Positions 35,762-49,000 of a stretch of DNA of 64,000 nt are shown here, in pieces. This DNA is from Stomorhina lunata. Lineage: Eukaryota; Arthropoda; Insecta; Diptera; Rhiniidae. How positions within the stretch are numbered: position 1 is the first letter of the stretch; each line of letters begins with the position of its first letter. The position numbers were made by a program, and so were the translations under genes. The stretch lies in the NCBI GenBank assembly GCA_933228675.1, contig OW121740.1:3472001-3536000 (forward strand), written 5' to 3'. The notes under the pieces are model-generated. The model was not told the origin of the DNA. It saw only the letters and a list, made by a program, of their open reading frames with translations, and searched no databases.

Positions 35762-36164
35762 CCAAAATATATAAAATAACCTTAAAAAATTCAAAAGGAT
35801 TTGGCTAGTTACAAAAAAAAAAAACTTAATCTAGAGAAGTTTTACATAAGATCAAATTAGGGTTGTAATATGTTAACATGCAAAATAACCTGATTGGAAT
35901 ATTAAATGATCTTTATGGGTTCAGTTTTAACTTATTTTCCATAAAAAAAATGGATACAACTCAATATCACAGATGCCTCAGAAAATTTTTTTACTCGACA
36001 GCAAAAGGTTGTTCTGAAGTTTTTTTTTTTTTTGTATATAGACTTTTCACGGTGTCGTGAAAATTCGTATAAACGAATTCGCTAGTATTAATTATTTATG
36101 TTATTTTAACATTAAATAAATATATACATTGTCATACATATTTTTTAAAAAGTTTGGATTTTAT
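35762..36164. other. Convergent gap RGP1 / RTRAF
   Basis: AT-rich spacer with no gene. The 60-codon frame at 35878 is low complexity. Confidence 0.6.
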
Positions 36165-37057
36165 TTAACGCCCTACTTTTCCAAGTTTTGTATCGGTTTT
36201 GGGATTTGCAGTTAAATTTTGTACAGCCACTATAGTCTCATTTATATGAGTTTGTAATTCACGCAAACTTTGTATTTGCAACAAACGTAAAACACGCACT
36301 GGATAGTCCAAAGATGGATCATTTTTATAGACAATATCATTGCCCTTTTCAAATGGAAATGGAGTGCCAACAATAGGTTCGCGATTTTTAGCTTCAGGGG
36401 ACAAGCGTTCCCTAACAATGCGAGCAATAGCTTCCAGTTGTATCAAATGATTGGGGTGATATGGTACTTTTAATTTCGCGGCAAGTGCTCTTATGCCTCC
36501 CACAAAGTCCTTATGGTTAACTACGTTATAAATAAATAAATAATATTAATTACACAACAACAGCTATAATATAGGTATTTTAATATACTTACAATCCAAG
36601 TTATCGAAAAAATTTTCATTCTTAATACACGGAGTAATGGATTTATTGATATTTTGTGTCATTTGTGTAGAACTAATATCTTTAAAAGCATCGGGTGCAT
36701 CCAAAAACTCCAGTCGTATGGCATAACTTAGTAGCCATGAAATGTCTTCAAGAGGTGTCTCAAATTGAGGCATTCCCAAATCATTTTTGTATTGTGTATA
36801 GGCCTCCTCCCAAGCTTGTAGGTTATCGACACGTCGAAGATTTTCGCGATCTTCAATCTTGTATGTACGAATTTTCTGGTCTTCCAACCACAAAATAGTA
36901 CTGGCGAAAACTTTACGGTCTGAAATACAAGGGTTTAAGTAAAGATCTACAAATAGACAAAGGAAGATTTTGTATATCAAACGTTATATTTGTTACCATT
37001 ATAATCCAGTTTGTCAGGAGTTGGGTGCTCCAAAGCCTCAAGTTTCATCTTCAGCAT
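36165..37057 (-). CDS. RTRAF homolog (CGI-99 / hCLE, C14orf166)
   Basis: RNA transcription, translation and transport factor. In mammals it binds RNA polymerase II and is a core subunit of the tRNA-ligase complex with RTCB and DDX1, shuttling between nucleus and cytoplasm. Exons are 37057-36997, 36919-36593 and 36520-36165, giving 247 residues, against 244 in human. Landmarks are LEALEHPTPDKLDYN, then the near-invariant LWLEDQKIRTYKIEDRENLR, WLLSYAIRLEF, and the C-terminal LRLLQIQSLRELQTHINETI ending PKTDTKLGKVGR. The C-terminal helical part is the family's dimerising region. The first ATG (MLKMKLEALEH) was taken as the start; a second ATG follows three codons later. It is divergent from RRP15. 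Confidence 0.93.
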
Positions 37058-37753
37058 TGTATTCACCTTTTGTAGATAAAATTTTTAATGGAGATGTGAT
37101 GCATCGGCAGTAGCCCCTTCTTCTGTCACTAATGAAAATGACAACAAAAGTAACAAAGTAAAAACGATTATTTGAAACACCCTGTTCTTTTTGACGTTTT
37201 GCGCTCACCGAGAAATAGTACTATTTGTACCCTACACCACTATATGTATGGATTCATTAAACAAAATTATTATAACAATTTTATAATTATAATTACAATT
37301 TTATATACAAATATTGTATTACATAAATTAATTTGCTAAATATCGATACCATCCGTTCCCATTTAACCCTAGCTTCCACATAACTTCTAATGACGTAAAT
37401 TTATTAAATATATACAAGTCTCGAGAAATTTTGCAAATGAACATACATACATGTCTCTTAATAAAATTGGATCACATCTGACCTCTGTGGTTTTAGGTAT
37501 CATATGCCTTAGGTTGACCTTATTTATAGTCTATCTTTCCTACTTGTTATACAACAAATATAAGTAAAATCATATATTTTTTGGCATTAAAAGGGACTAA
37601 TTTTGCCCCATTAAGGGGAAATTATAAACATAATTGTTGTTTATCGGTATTATGTGATATTGGCAACTCTAATAAATACACGTGAAGTTTTTGACAAACA
37701 AAAATAAATGCAATATTATTTGGTATTCTGTTAAGAAAAATAAAAAACACGAA
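37058..37753. promoter_or_regulatory. Divergent region RTRAF / RRP15 with a family A insertion
   Basis: 696 bp between opposed starts. A family A segment (37226-37556) occupies its centre, so the native promoters are probably confined to the 170-200 bp beside each gene. tattggcaactct occurs at 37659. Confidence 0.5.
37226..37556 (+). repeat. Family A repeat, decayed copy
   Basis: Opens gtaccctacaccactatatg and closes ctttcctacttgttatac. aaccctagcttccacataac and gtatcatatg are family words. Confidence 0.55.
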
Positions 37754-38559
37754 ATGGCTTTATCTTCATTAGAAAAACGTGAAAAAACTAAAGGTAAATA
37801 AAACTAATAATTAAATGGTTTAACTAATTTTACAAATTGTTTCAAGTTTCAATAAAACAGGAATCATCAGAGTCGGAACAAAATTTATCTGCCGACGAGA
37901 GTTCAGATGAACATCAGACAGGAAATGCTGGGTGGGCGGACTCAATTGCTAAAGTCTTAAATACTACAAAACCAAAGACTAAGAAAACGTTGGTTTTGTC
38001 CCGTGCAAAAAAGACAAAGGCCAGTGATAAAGATAAAGTAGAAAATGATTTTGGCTTTGAAGTTGATGGCGAAATTAAAGATGAAAAGCCGACGGAAGAG
38101 GAACTGGAATCAAGTTTAAAGCAAGCTAAAAATCAAAAACTTGACTTAAGAGTTAAGCCCTCCTGGAAGGATATCGAGCGTGAAAGAACGCTGCGTAAGA
38201 TTGCCACAAGAGGTGTAGTCCAACTGTTTAATGCGGTGCGGATACAACAGAAGGACTTGCAACATCAGCTAGAAGAAGCTGGGCCCTTAGATAGTCGAAA
38301 AGAGGCAGTATTAAGTAATATAGATAAACGAAAATTCCTTGATGTCTTAATGAGTGGTAAGAGGTCAAAGTCAGAACATGTGGATAAAGCCGTAAAGGAT
38401 GAGATGAAGGAAGAAAGTGACAGCAGCGAAGACGAAGGTGAAAAAAAGAAAAATAAATCAGAGTGGAATGTATTGCGAGATGATTTTATGACCAATAAGA
38501 AAATCAAACACTGGGATGAGGAGGACGAAAGTGAAGCGGAACAAAGTAATGACGATTAG
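37754..38559 (+). CDS. RRP15-like ribosomal RNA processing protein
   Basis: Nucleolar pre-60S factor needed for early pre-rRNA cleavage in yeast and human. Exons are 37754-37793 and 37847-38559, giving 250 residues. The core includes GNAGWADSIAKVLNTTKPK, then LRVKPSWKDIERERTLRKIATRGVVQLFNAV, which defines the Rrp15 family, and DKRKFLDVLM. Acidic, Ser-rich stretches flank the core (ESSESEQNLSADESSDEH; EESDSSEDEGEKKK). The acceptor at 37846 (tttcaag) is the one that keeps the frame; a later cag is out of frame. The stop lies 95 bp from that of the convergent DMAC1-like gene. Confidence 0.93.
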
Positions 38560-38607
38560 TTGTTAGATTTTTTATACCTTTAAGATTAATATAAGTTTTT
38601 GGTTTTT

Positions 38608-38613
38608 AATAAA
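38608..38613 (+). terminator. AATAAA polyadenylation signal of RRP15
   Basis: 49 bp after the RRP15 stop codon and 41 bp before the end of the convergent DMAC1-like frame, so the two transcripts probably overlap. Confidence 0.5.
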
Positions 38614-38653
38614 TATGTATAATATGTATTTAGCTTAAAAGTATAAAAAATAG

Positions 38654-38911
38654 TTATTCTTTTGTAGACTTTAAAAATGAAAGATTTAATAAACGTGCTC
38701 CACCCAGCATACAAACGCCTGTAAGAATCATAAATTGTTTTATTATTCGGATAAATTTTTAGTAGAACTCACCAGCAGATATCATTTTAATGGTATAATT
38801 CTCCCACTTCTTTCGATGCTTAGCCTGGTAATATATATAAGCACTAATGCCCATTAAACCAAATCCACTTATTAAACGGCATTCCAAGCAATCATTAGAA
38901 TTAACTGTCAT
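38654..38911 (-). CDS. DMAC1/TMEM261-like small mitochondrial membrane protein
   Basis: A 67-residue microprotein too short for the usual ORF cut-off. Exons are 38911-38773 and 38718-38654, with donor ctg|gtgagt and acceptor cttacag. The reading begins MTVNSNDCLECRLISGFGLM and continues GISAYIYYQAKHRKKWENYT. The DCxxCRLxSGxGLxGxxxYIY pattern is that of DMAC1 (DUF4536), an assembly factor for the distal membrane arm of respiratory complex I. One transmembrane helix runs from about residue 13 to 30, and a second weakly hydrophobic stretch (IKMISAGVCMLGGARLLNL) is at the C terminus. Intact splice sites, the conserved motif and a stop close to RRP15 support a real gene. The target complex is inferred from the human protein. 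Confidence 0.75.
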
Positions 38912-40197
38912 AACGTTGAATTAATAATTTTAAATAAAATTTGTTTTCAAGAAACAGAATTTTATTTCTCAGTTGAGTTGAATATAATATTGTAGTGCCA
39001 AAGAACTAAGTTGAACATTTGGTATAAGTTGGCAAGCCGCCGCTGCATTTTAATTATATCATATTTGTTCAGGGTGTTTTCTCAAAATCCATTTAGTTAG
39101 ATTTGGCCAATTGCATGAAATTGTATATCTTAAGCTAATAATTACGATTCATTTTTTTTCTTAGTTTTCTGGAAATACAAACAACTTTTGAGAAACAATG
39201 AAAAACATTTTATTTATTAACGAAAATTTATGGTTAATTCATTATTTGACAGCTCTCTTCAAGAAAAAGAGAAAATATTTTGTCAAACTACATAAAAAAA
39301 ATTGTCCGGACAAAAATTTAGTTCGAAACAAAAAAAAAAAAAAAATAGTTTATAATTATGGTAAATTTTCGAATTATTTTGATTCTTCTCTTTTCACTTT
39401 TTAAGTTTCTAGAACAAATAACATAACTCCAGATTATCGTTTTACTATTTACAACACCTATTTCCGACAGAAAATAGATTATTGCGGAGGTTTTCCATCG
39501 AGTAATTTTTAGGGACAGTTAAGTATCCAACTCTATTAATTATATAGATCCCCGTTGCAGTGTGGGTTATGTCACACAGTGCAATCCATTGAGCTGAATT
39601 TTGTCATAACTACCATTGGAACAAATTAGGTCTGTGCTATTAGTCACCACCGGCTTATTTTCGCTTAGATTTAGATTTTTTTAACCGCCTTCGTTCTTTT
39701 AAATTATTACAGTTGCCATATTAATAAAATAATGACAACCAAATCATATACTCTGGCTGCATCACATTAAATTTGTATTAAATCATAATACATTTTTTTT
39801 TTATAAAATTTCCTACTTTTGTGTAGTTAAGTAAATATAAATTAATTATACAATTAATTGAATGGCTAGTAACTATATTATTTGATCTATTTATTACAAT
39901 TACCGTTTGAGATGGCAACATTTCTAATATATAAAGGGAAAATTTACAAAACAGTAAAACTTGGCAACCCATTTTCTAAGATAACTCTTTTAGATTATTT
40001 TATTGCATTTCTTTTGTTTTTAATGCAAAACGTAAAATAATAAATAATATTAATTGGTGCGTATATTATGTACGTCTAGTTAATGAGAAAACACTTTAAC
40101 TGAGTCATTTAACTTCGAATTTTATCATTGCAACTTATACGAAACAACGAAAAGGAAGAGGGTGCACAACCGGGTTTTGATTTGTGAACATAATAGA
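38912..40197. other. Divergent gap DMAC1-like / TMEM192
   Basis: 1.3 kb, AT-rich, no gene. A copy of a CACACAGTG terminal-like word is at 39571 (tatgtcacacagtgcaa). tggcaac words occur at 39915 and 39961. Confidence 0.55.
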
Positions 40198-41583
40198 ATG
40201 GTTAGTTTGAATCCCAACAGATCCAACATGAATACCGTAAGTGCTATAAACCATTGCAGTTTTACCAACTTTTAAGCTCATAAATATATTTTAGGGCGCT
40301 CAATATATGGATGACGTTTTGGGGGAGTCATCTACAGTGCCGAATAGTATGGGTAGCGACGTTGAACCTATCTTGTCATCCAGTGGAAATATTAATTTTA
40401 AAAAACTTAATACAGCACTGGCATACAGGTATGTGTTTATTCCAGCATTTTGTAAATAGTACGATACTACATTTTTATTTATTTTTTGTCTTATTTCGAT
40501 AGTCTACACCTACTTTTGTCTGTAGGAATATCATTTGTGGCAATAGTTCTGGCTGCTTTGTGGCCCGAAGAGAAAAATGGTGAAGCATACTTTATAATGA
40601 CATGTTTGCGGGTAGCATTTTGGCTGATAACATTTGTAAGTATAGTAGGGATTTTTTAAAATATTGTATAAATTCATGCGACATTATTACAATAACAATC
40701 ATGACATGATGCCAAATCGTTCCAAAAATATGTAGGCACTTTTTGCTGTCTGAGAACTGTTAAAACAGTTTTTATAGGCACTTTATTTCGTGTCCGAATT
40801 ATATTGCTTTACCAATATTTTAAAGGTACCATTTTTAAAGGTATTTACCTTGGACCATTTTTAAAGGTATTTACCTTGCCTAATAAAAGAGTAATATAGC
40901 AAATGAGCAATGAACCATGTTAATTTTTTTAACGACGGTTCAACATTTGACCAATGTGTTGTTAATTCTGTTTTTAGTTGTTCGATCACTTAGTACGAAA
41001 ACGACATAATGAACTGAGGATGAATGGCTACCATGATTTTCATCGTGTCATGGCTATGCAAAATGGTATTTCCTTAAACATTGTATCAGCTTGGAATACA
41101 ATACTTTTAATGGTGCAGGCTCTTCTACATCACTATTATGGAAATCAAGTTTGGGACAGTTGGTTTACACCAATAACGTCTATAGCTATGTTTCAAATAT
41201 CCGAAACTATGGTACTGGTAACCACACACAGCGCTTATATGGGTAAGATTTTTAGAATAGGTTAAACAAAAATATCTTTTGCTAATGAATTTTTTTTACT
41301 GGCAGTTAAAGTTTATAGATTCAACAGAAACTCGAATTGCCCAGATGCTTTGGCAGGTGCAAATATAGTTGCCGGTTCATTGGGTCTAATGCAACCGGGT
41401 GGCAATGTAGCTGAGCTGTTAGAAAAACAGGTGGATAACTTATTTCAATCCATTTATTTTAAATTATCTAACTATGATAATGCAATTTTACAGGCTGATT
41501 TGATTTCTTACCTTAAAGATCACAATCAAAACTTAAATCAGAAACTACATCACATGCAGTTAACTGCTCGTGTGACACACTGA
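40198..41583 (+). CDS. TMEM192 homolog, lysosomal membrane protein
   Basis: Four-helix lysosome and late endosome membrane protein. The human form is a disulfide-linked dimer widely used as a lysosome marker, and its biochemical role is unclear. Exons are 40198-40236, 40295-40428, 40503-40635, 40978-41242 and 41306-41583, giving 282 residues. Hydrophobic segments are [52 protein letters not shown] and [18 protein letters not shown]. The family is identified by [15 protein letters not shown] directly after TM4, and by the C-terminal LEKQVDNL...[21 protein letters not shown], which matches the human [25 protein letters not shown] region. The first of two in-frame ATGs (40198, 40228) was chosen. 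Intron 3 contains a short tandem repeat (aaaggtatttacctt). Confidence 0.85.
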
Positions 41584-43066
41584 ATACGATTAAACACTAG
41601 ACGAGAAGATAACTATTTGAAATAAACGTTGGAGTTTAAATTCTGTTACAATATTTAATTCGATATTAATAATTTCATTTTTATTATTATATTATACATA
41701 TTTAGAAATGTTTCATACAAACTGTCTTACAATTGTGTAATGTATTTAGGCATTTGTGTGTACATTTAATGTATGAATGAATATCTTTTATTAAATAATA
41801 TGAACAACTAACTAAAATTATATTTTTATAAAATCACATTTTTATATAAATATCTTTATTTATATATTATGAAGTTAATATTAATAAAATAAAAAAAAAT
41901 ATATACCGAGAACCTAAATTCAAAAGGAGTTTATTTCAAAACATGTAAACTAATGGAGATATTTTGGTGTATAAATTACACGCAAAAAATGTAACATTTC
42001 TTATGTTTGTGCTCTTTTTTCAATATAGCACACCTGTTAAGTTCCACTTTTTAAGTAAATTGCAATTCAATTGAAGTGTTTTTTATAAGAAAAACTGCTT
42101 CGTGTGATATGTAAAAATATGTAAAGCATATCCTTTAGGCGTAATATTGAACAAATAAAATAGGTTATAGTAGCGCTTGACCTGTAAAAAACCTTTGACA
42201 ATTCTACCTCCCTAAACTCCCCACTGCAAGAAGTTGAAATACCGAGATATCGCACTTGTTCCTCTTAATAGAGACAACTCAAAATTTTTAACTTTTCAGT
42301 AGTGGCAAAAAAAAAAAAAAAAAAAAAATTACTTTCATATTAAGAAGAGGGAGTGAACTACATTTTTTTTTTTGAGAAATAGAAATACATAGTATGTCCA
42401 TTTCTTGTAAACATGGAAAATTGTAATATTTTAAGTTACCTCTCTTTAGAGGTACAAGTGTAAGTATGTAGAACACTGCACAATAAAGACGACAATTTCG
42501 ACCCTGAACTACCGGAAATCTTTAGAAGTTACATTCGAGAGCATTTTTCTAATGTTAGAGATCTTACATACAACAATAAATTTATTTATAAAATGGATTT
42601 TAGATTTTTACTTAATTAAACAAATAATTAAGAAATCTTTTGAAGACTACAATGATGCTATAATATTAAGAAAAATAATGAAACACAAGGACCTTATAGC
42701 TTTTACTTTTTTTCACATTTATTAATCCACAATAATAATACATAATAATAATGTATGTTTTGTTTGTGATTTCTGATTTTTTATTATTATTAAGTTTGAT
42801 GAGTGATTGATGGCAAATTGCCAATGATTTATGTTATATGTATGTACGTATTATTTCAAATTAAAAATATAATAATGGAAAATATATTAAAACTAAAGTT
42901 ATATTTTTTTCATAAATTCATATTTATAGTTATAAAGTATTTATAGCATTAAATATAAAAGAACTAAAGTTGTTAATATTAACTAAATATTAAATTAGAT
43001 TCAATTAATTTTAAAGTAAAATTTTACATAATTCTATAACTTTGTTGTTTCAATTAAAAAATAAAA
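41584..43066. other. Convergent gap TMEM192 / ZNF106 homolog
   Basis: AT-rich, with long A and T runs (42307-42330, 42364-42374). AATAAA at 41621-41626 (+) fits the TMEM192 3' end. No other gene seen. Confidence 0.6.
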
Positions 43067-46000
43067 TTAATTTAATTTAGTAGTGTTTTTTAAACAAAAA
43101 CTTGGTATATCGGTTACTTTCATTGTATTATCCTTTGCTGAAGTAATAACCTAGAAAAAAGTATATAATGGAATTCTTAATTTATTTGTAAAATTTACAA
43201 ATTTGATGAATTTTTTACCTTATCTTCTATTATTTCCAAAGTTAATATCATTTTGCCAGAACCAGCTAAGCGACCAACTTGTTTACTCGTGTTTTTATCC
43301 AAAATATAAATAAAACCATCATAACATCCCACAAATATATATTTATTATTATACATTTGCATGCTGACTGCTCCATTGCCACAGGTCATAACACCCAAAA
43401 ATTGGCCGCTCTAAAAAATAAAATAAATTTTTAAAATGTTTTACTTGTTCCTTGAAATCTCATTAGCTTACCACAAAATCGTATTTTCTTATTTCTTTCT
43501 TCTGGGTGCCGCAATAGATGATGCCATCATTTAAAAGTATACTATAGATATTTATGGATTCCGGTACATCGAGGGTACGCAATAAAAGGCCAGATGTAGC
43601 GTCTCTCAAGTGTATTAGGTTTCCTTTGGAAGATACAATTAAGATTTTTCGAACACCTTCTTTTGCCGCCTTTATTGATATGACTGATGAGTCTGATGAA
43701 CAAAGACATTTTTCTGTCAATGAATTTGTCTAAAAAAAGGAAGATGAAACAATAAACATTTCATTGAATTTTGTGATAAAATAAATTTTTAGTGGAAAAT
43801 TTATTTTTAAGTGAAAATTTTTAATATTCAGTTAAAAAATTTACCCTGTAATCATAAATGAATTATAAAATTATCAAAGTCTTATAGTTGGAATTTTATA
43901 TGCAAATTTTGGATAATTCTGATTAATTTTTAATAAAAAAAAAATTTTAGCGAAAAATTAAAATTTAAGTAAAACAATGAATTTTTAGTGAAAATTAAAA
44001 TTTTTAGTAAAAAAATTAAAGTTTTAGTAAAATATTTAATTTTTAGTTAAAATTAAAATTTTTAGTCAAAAATTAAAATTTTTAGTTAAAAATTATTTTT
44101 TTTTTTGAAAAATTAATTATTTAGTGGAAAATAAATTTTTAGTGAAAATATATTTTTTTTAAATTAAAAATTGATGTTTTAATAAACAATATTTTTTTAG
44201 CTTAAAATTTAATTTTTAGTGAAAAATTAAATTTTTAGTAATAAATTTAATTTGAAGTTAAAAATTAAAATTTTTTAAAAATTTATATACATAACTCATT
44301 AATTTTTAGTGAAAAAAATTAATTTTTAGTGAAAAAAATTAATTTTTAGTGAAAAATTAAAATTGAACAAATTAAATAATAGTAATAATTGAACTTATAG
44401 TTAAAATTTGATTTTTTTGTAAAAATTGAATTTTTATTAAGAAATTGAATTTGGAATAAAAATTTTTATTTTTAGTGAACAATAGTATTTTTAGTAAAAA
44501 AAATAATTTTTAGTAAAAAATATTTTTTTTTGTAAAAAAATTTATTTTTAGTAAAAAATTTATTTAAATTTAATTTTAGCAAAATTTTAAGTGAGAATTT
44601 GATGAATTTATTAATATTGAAAAATTTAATTTTTATTGATAAATTGATATTTTTTTTGGCAAAAATTTAATTTTTAGTAAAAAATTGAATTTTTAGTAAA
44701 AAATTGAATTTTTAGTAAAAAATTGAATTTTTAGTAAAAAATTGAATTTTTAGTAAAAAATTGAATTTTTAGTAAAAAATTGAATTTTTAGTAAAAAATT
44801 GAATTTTTAGTAAAAAATTGAATTTTTAGTAAAAAATTGAATTTTTAGTAAAAAATTGAATTTTTAGTAAAAAATTGAATTTTTAGTAAAAAATTGAATA
44901 TTTAGTTAAAAATTGAATTTTAAGGAATAAATTTAATTAATTTTTAGTGAAAATTTAATGAACTCATTAATTTGTATTAAAAAATTAAATTTTTATAAAA
45001 AAATAAAATTTTTATTGAAAAATTAAATTTTTATTAAAAAATAAAATTTTTATTAAAAAATAAAATGTTTAATAAATAATTATTTTTTAGTGAATAATTG
45101 CTTTTTTAATGAAAATTTTAATTTTTAGTGAAACAAATTAATCAGAAACGCTTCAATTTTACCCCTGTAGCTTGGGAAAGTTTTTCTATTTTTTTTTGTC
45201 CGGTAGTCTTTCAGAAAATTGTCCTGAACATCAGCAATATAAAAAACTGAAAAGTCTGCCAGCACGTAAGTTTCATTATCTATTACACAACAGGTGAATC
45301 TTTTATATAAAATTTTACTTCAATATTTTTGCTGTTTTTTTTTGCTTCTTTACCGAATTGTGATCTTGAACTTTCTGAACTTGATGAGATTTCAGAAAAG
45401 CACAAGTTTTGCTTGTATGCAAAAGGTTTTAGAATATTTTTAGTAATTCATTTTTCGAAAGAGTTGCTCGACTTTTGCTTGACCATTATCAAATTATTTT
45501 TTTTGTGATCAATGTTGTTTTCAATACTTAGATCTTCTTTACACCGCACAGTGGTTTTAACACAAAAAGTGATAATGAAAATGTATTTTTTAAGCTGTAA
45601 GTCTTATTGCATCAGTATGTATGAGAGAATTGTAAGGAGGACCCAAGCTTTCTGAATTTTGGATTTATGGTTACCCTGTGTTTACACAAGGTGAATAATT
45701 TGACATCAAAGAAGACCACCTCAGAAGTAACAAAAAGCTTAAGGATCATGTAGCTTTCACTTATTGTCCAATATGGTTCATTTTTAACATTTTGGTCAAG
45801 ATTGAAGAAACGAAGAAAAAACATGGCTTCTTTAGTATAATAACTGTTATTTAATTTTTTGTTTCAAAGCACTGTGCACCTTTTAATGACATTTGAAACA
45901 GTGGCAGGATCAATCTTCTATTTTTGAAAGTTCATAACACCTTTTATATTTTCAAGACCTTTTATAACAATAATATCGGACATACATATCTATAAAAGCT

Positions 46001-49000
46001 GACGTGTCAAAAAAAAAATATATATATATTTTTTATTGCACAATAGATATATTTTATCAGAATAGTAAATAAATATTTAATTGGGAACAATATTCAATAA
46101 ATAAAAAAAAAATCAAAAATCAAAAAAAAAAAACTGCATGGGGTCCCTTAATGTCTTCTTATAAATTTTGACCTTCTAAAAACAGAAAACATTTTTTGTA
46201 TGGGCAAAAATGGGAGTATTTTTTGTATTGCCAACATTTTAACCACGAAGAATTGAATTATTTAAAAAACTTAATGAAAGATAAAAGAGAACTAAATTAG
46301 CTTTATTTTAAGTTATCAAAATAAAAAATGAAGCAGTTTTGGAGTTATTGCAATTTTCCCGAAAATTCATGTTCTTGAAGACATGCTTAAGGAATGCGGA
46401 AAAAACTTCAAAAGTTCGAAATGATTTGCAATTCTATGGCCTGTAAGTACTAAATATTTGAATTGTTTTCAAAATATAATAGAATGTGCTTAGTTTTTTC
46501 ATGTAAGAAAGTTATAGCCATTTCTCATGTCACACAGTGGTCCAAATTCTCCACCTAGCCGAAAGAAAGTAATTTTTTTATTATTTCGAAACTAAATATT
46601 TTGTTTGATTATAAGTTGAGAAGTGTCCGTTGTGCATAACGATACATTTTTTATTTATTAAACTTTTGTTTTAGGATTGCTTTCTTGTTTTAAATACAAG
46701 TAATTGCCGTTTTGTTTTTCTATTAAAATATTTTTTCAAAAATTGATTTAACAAAGGTAAAAACTAATTTTTCCGTTTTTATATTTTCATAAAAAAATGT
46801 TTTATTAAAAAATGGAGTTTTGGACATGTATGACTTATATGTAAACATTTTGTTCAATATCCAAATTCAAGTAGAGTTTTAAATGTGTATTTTTGAAACT
46901 TTAGTTCTAATATTTATGTTTCTGTAATCTGTTTTTAAAATTAGCTGTCAGTTTTTGCCTAAATAGTTTTTATTTGGTTTAGAGTTTAAAATGTCCATCA
47001 CTAGGAGAAACTATTTAATATTTAACAAAAAATCTGCCCCTTCCATTTTACAGACTACGCCCATTTTTTTGGTGAATGTTTTTATTGTTAAAATCTATCA
47101 ACGTGCAAAATTTCATGTCAATGAATCTTTTCAAAAGCGAGTTATGACTTTATTCCGGCTAGATTGAGCATTTGGACCACTATGTGTCGGTTTCAAAAAT
47201 CAATTTTTAATATTTTGAAAATTTTGTTCAAAAAATTGTATAAATTTAAAATTTTCTTTCCAGCTCCATAAAATGAACTAAAGGAAAAATAAAAATAAAA
47301 GAAAATGAGGTCGATATCTTCAACTATTTCACAGTATTTTCAATTTGAAATCTTTAGCATTCTATTACATAGGTTTTTATAGATAAAAATGATAAAGGGT
47401 AGTATAGTTTTACATATTATATACAATATTTATTAATTGTAAACAATACTATACAAAATATCGAGCCTTTAGATTAAAATGATCGCAAGCGACAGGAAAA
47501 ATATTGATCGTAAACGACAAAAAATCTTAATTTAACAAAAACGGGGAATGTTTTGGTGCATAACATGTTTTGGTACATAACACTTTCGACAAACTCATAA
47601 AATATTTTCGAAATTGTTTAGAAGTTACGGTGCAAAGTATTGTATGTGAAGTTGTTTAGTTTTAGTTCAATAACTTTTAAACTACTGGGCGGTCATGGGC
47701 TAATTGGAGTTTTAGACCCATTTTTAAAAACATGTCTATTTTCAGCATAGTGGCCTCTACAGTTGGCCAAAGTTGAGCACCATTGTATATAAAACCTATT
47801 AGTCCGTATAACTTTCGCAAATATAAACCAATCGAAAAGATTGTTACACTTTCGAAAACTACATACTACGCTATCTCTAATAGTTTAAGAGATATTTAAC
47901 GGAATGTCGTTTACGATTATTTAAATCTAAGGGCTTAATATAATTCAAATTATAATTTTGAAAAAACATTATTTATCAATTTTTGTATTTGAATTTGCAA
48001 AAACCCCTGATGTGATAGAAAAAAATGGCCATCATTTATGAAATCAGCGCATTCTCAGTAAAACTTTAATTTTGTAGACCTGTGTAATTTTTTTTCTCAA
48101 CATTTTTTTTTAATTAAAACAGAAAAATGATTTGTACAAATACTACGTAGTATTAAGATTTATTTTAAATAACTGTAATTTAAATTGTATATTTAGTTTT
48201 TGTTTTTTATTCTAGATACCTATAAAATCGTATAAAATAAAAAATATGGCAAATTATTTTTTAAATTACACGCTGATACATTTTGAGGAAAAAGAAATAC
48301 ACTTTTAAGGAAACCTATATCAAACGATAGGCCTTATTGAGTGTATCAGTTTGTCATTTTTAGAAATTTCGATATACCCTCAAAATCGAAAGTTATCGAT
48401 AAAAAACGATTTTTTTGGTCTTCTCGAACAAAAATAGGCCTAGCTAAGTCATTTGTTTAGCGATTTGAAATTTTAACACGGTTTGAGACAGACAAGACAT
48501 CAGGCTTTCTTCTTGTTTAAAAAGATTTTTTATTTCATCAAATTATCACAAAAATATTTTCAAACAAATTGAAATTTTTATTTTTTTTTTTCGATTTTTT
48601 CACATTGGGACGCCGTTTTCCGCAGTATTTTGTTAGGAATGCCAAACTTTTTTATATTTACTTGAAAAGTGCATTAAATATTTTGTGAACCTAGATTATT
48701 TAAATTTAAATTAACAGCGAATTAAAAAAAATATAAGTTTTTTTTTTTTGTAAAAGGTCCAGTTTAATTAACGTACTTTATACGTATAAGTACTTATATT
48801 TATACGCACTTATGAATGAAGTTAAAAAAGGATAGAAACAAAGAAGTACGACATAATGTCCAAGCTCTATTTATGCCTCTATTATATTCAGTGGTAAATG
48901 AATTCCTTGAATCTTATGCTGAAATGGAGTGCCGGATGTCAATAAAAATTCATTTCCTGCACGCCCATTTGGATTTTTTTCCAGAAAATCTTGGAAAACT

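Noticed and set aside
40228..40230. Second ATG as start of TMEM192
   Set aside because: Possible, but an in-frame ATG ten codons upstream at 40198 is in the same exon with no stop between. Both remain compatible.
44641..44900. Regular short repeats that might suggest a CRISPR array
   Set aside because: The 19-bp units are contiguous with no spacers, in a eukaryotic intron. It is a minisatellite.
45612..45824. 70-codon minus-strand ORF (MFFLRFFNLDQNVKNEPYW) resembling part of a Tc1-type transposase
   Set aside because: An upstream TVSNVIKR-like word is suggestive, but no catalytic motif or inverted ends could be placed. Left unassigned.
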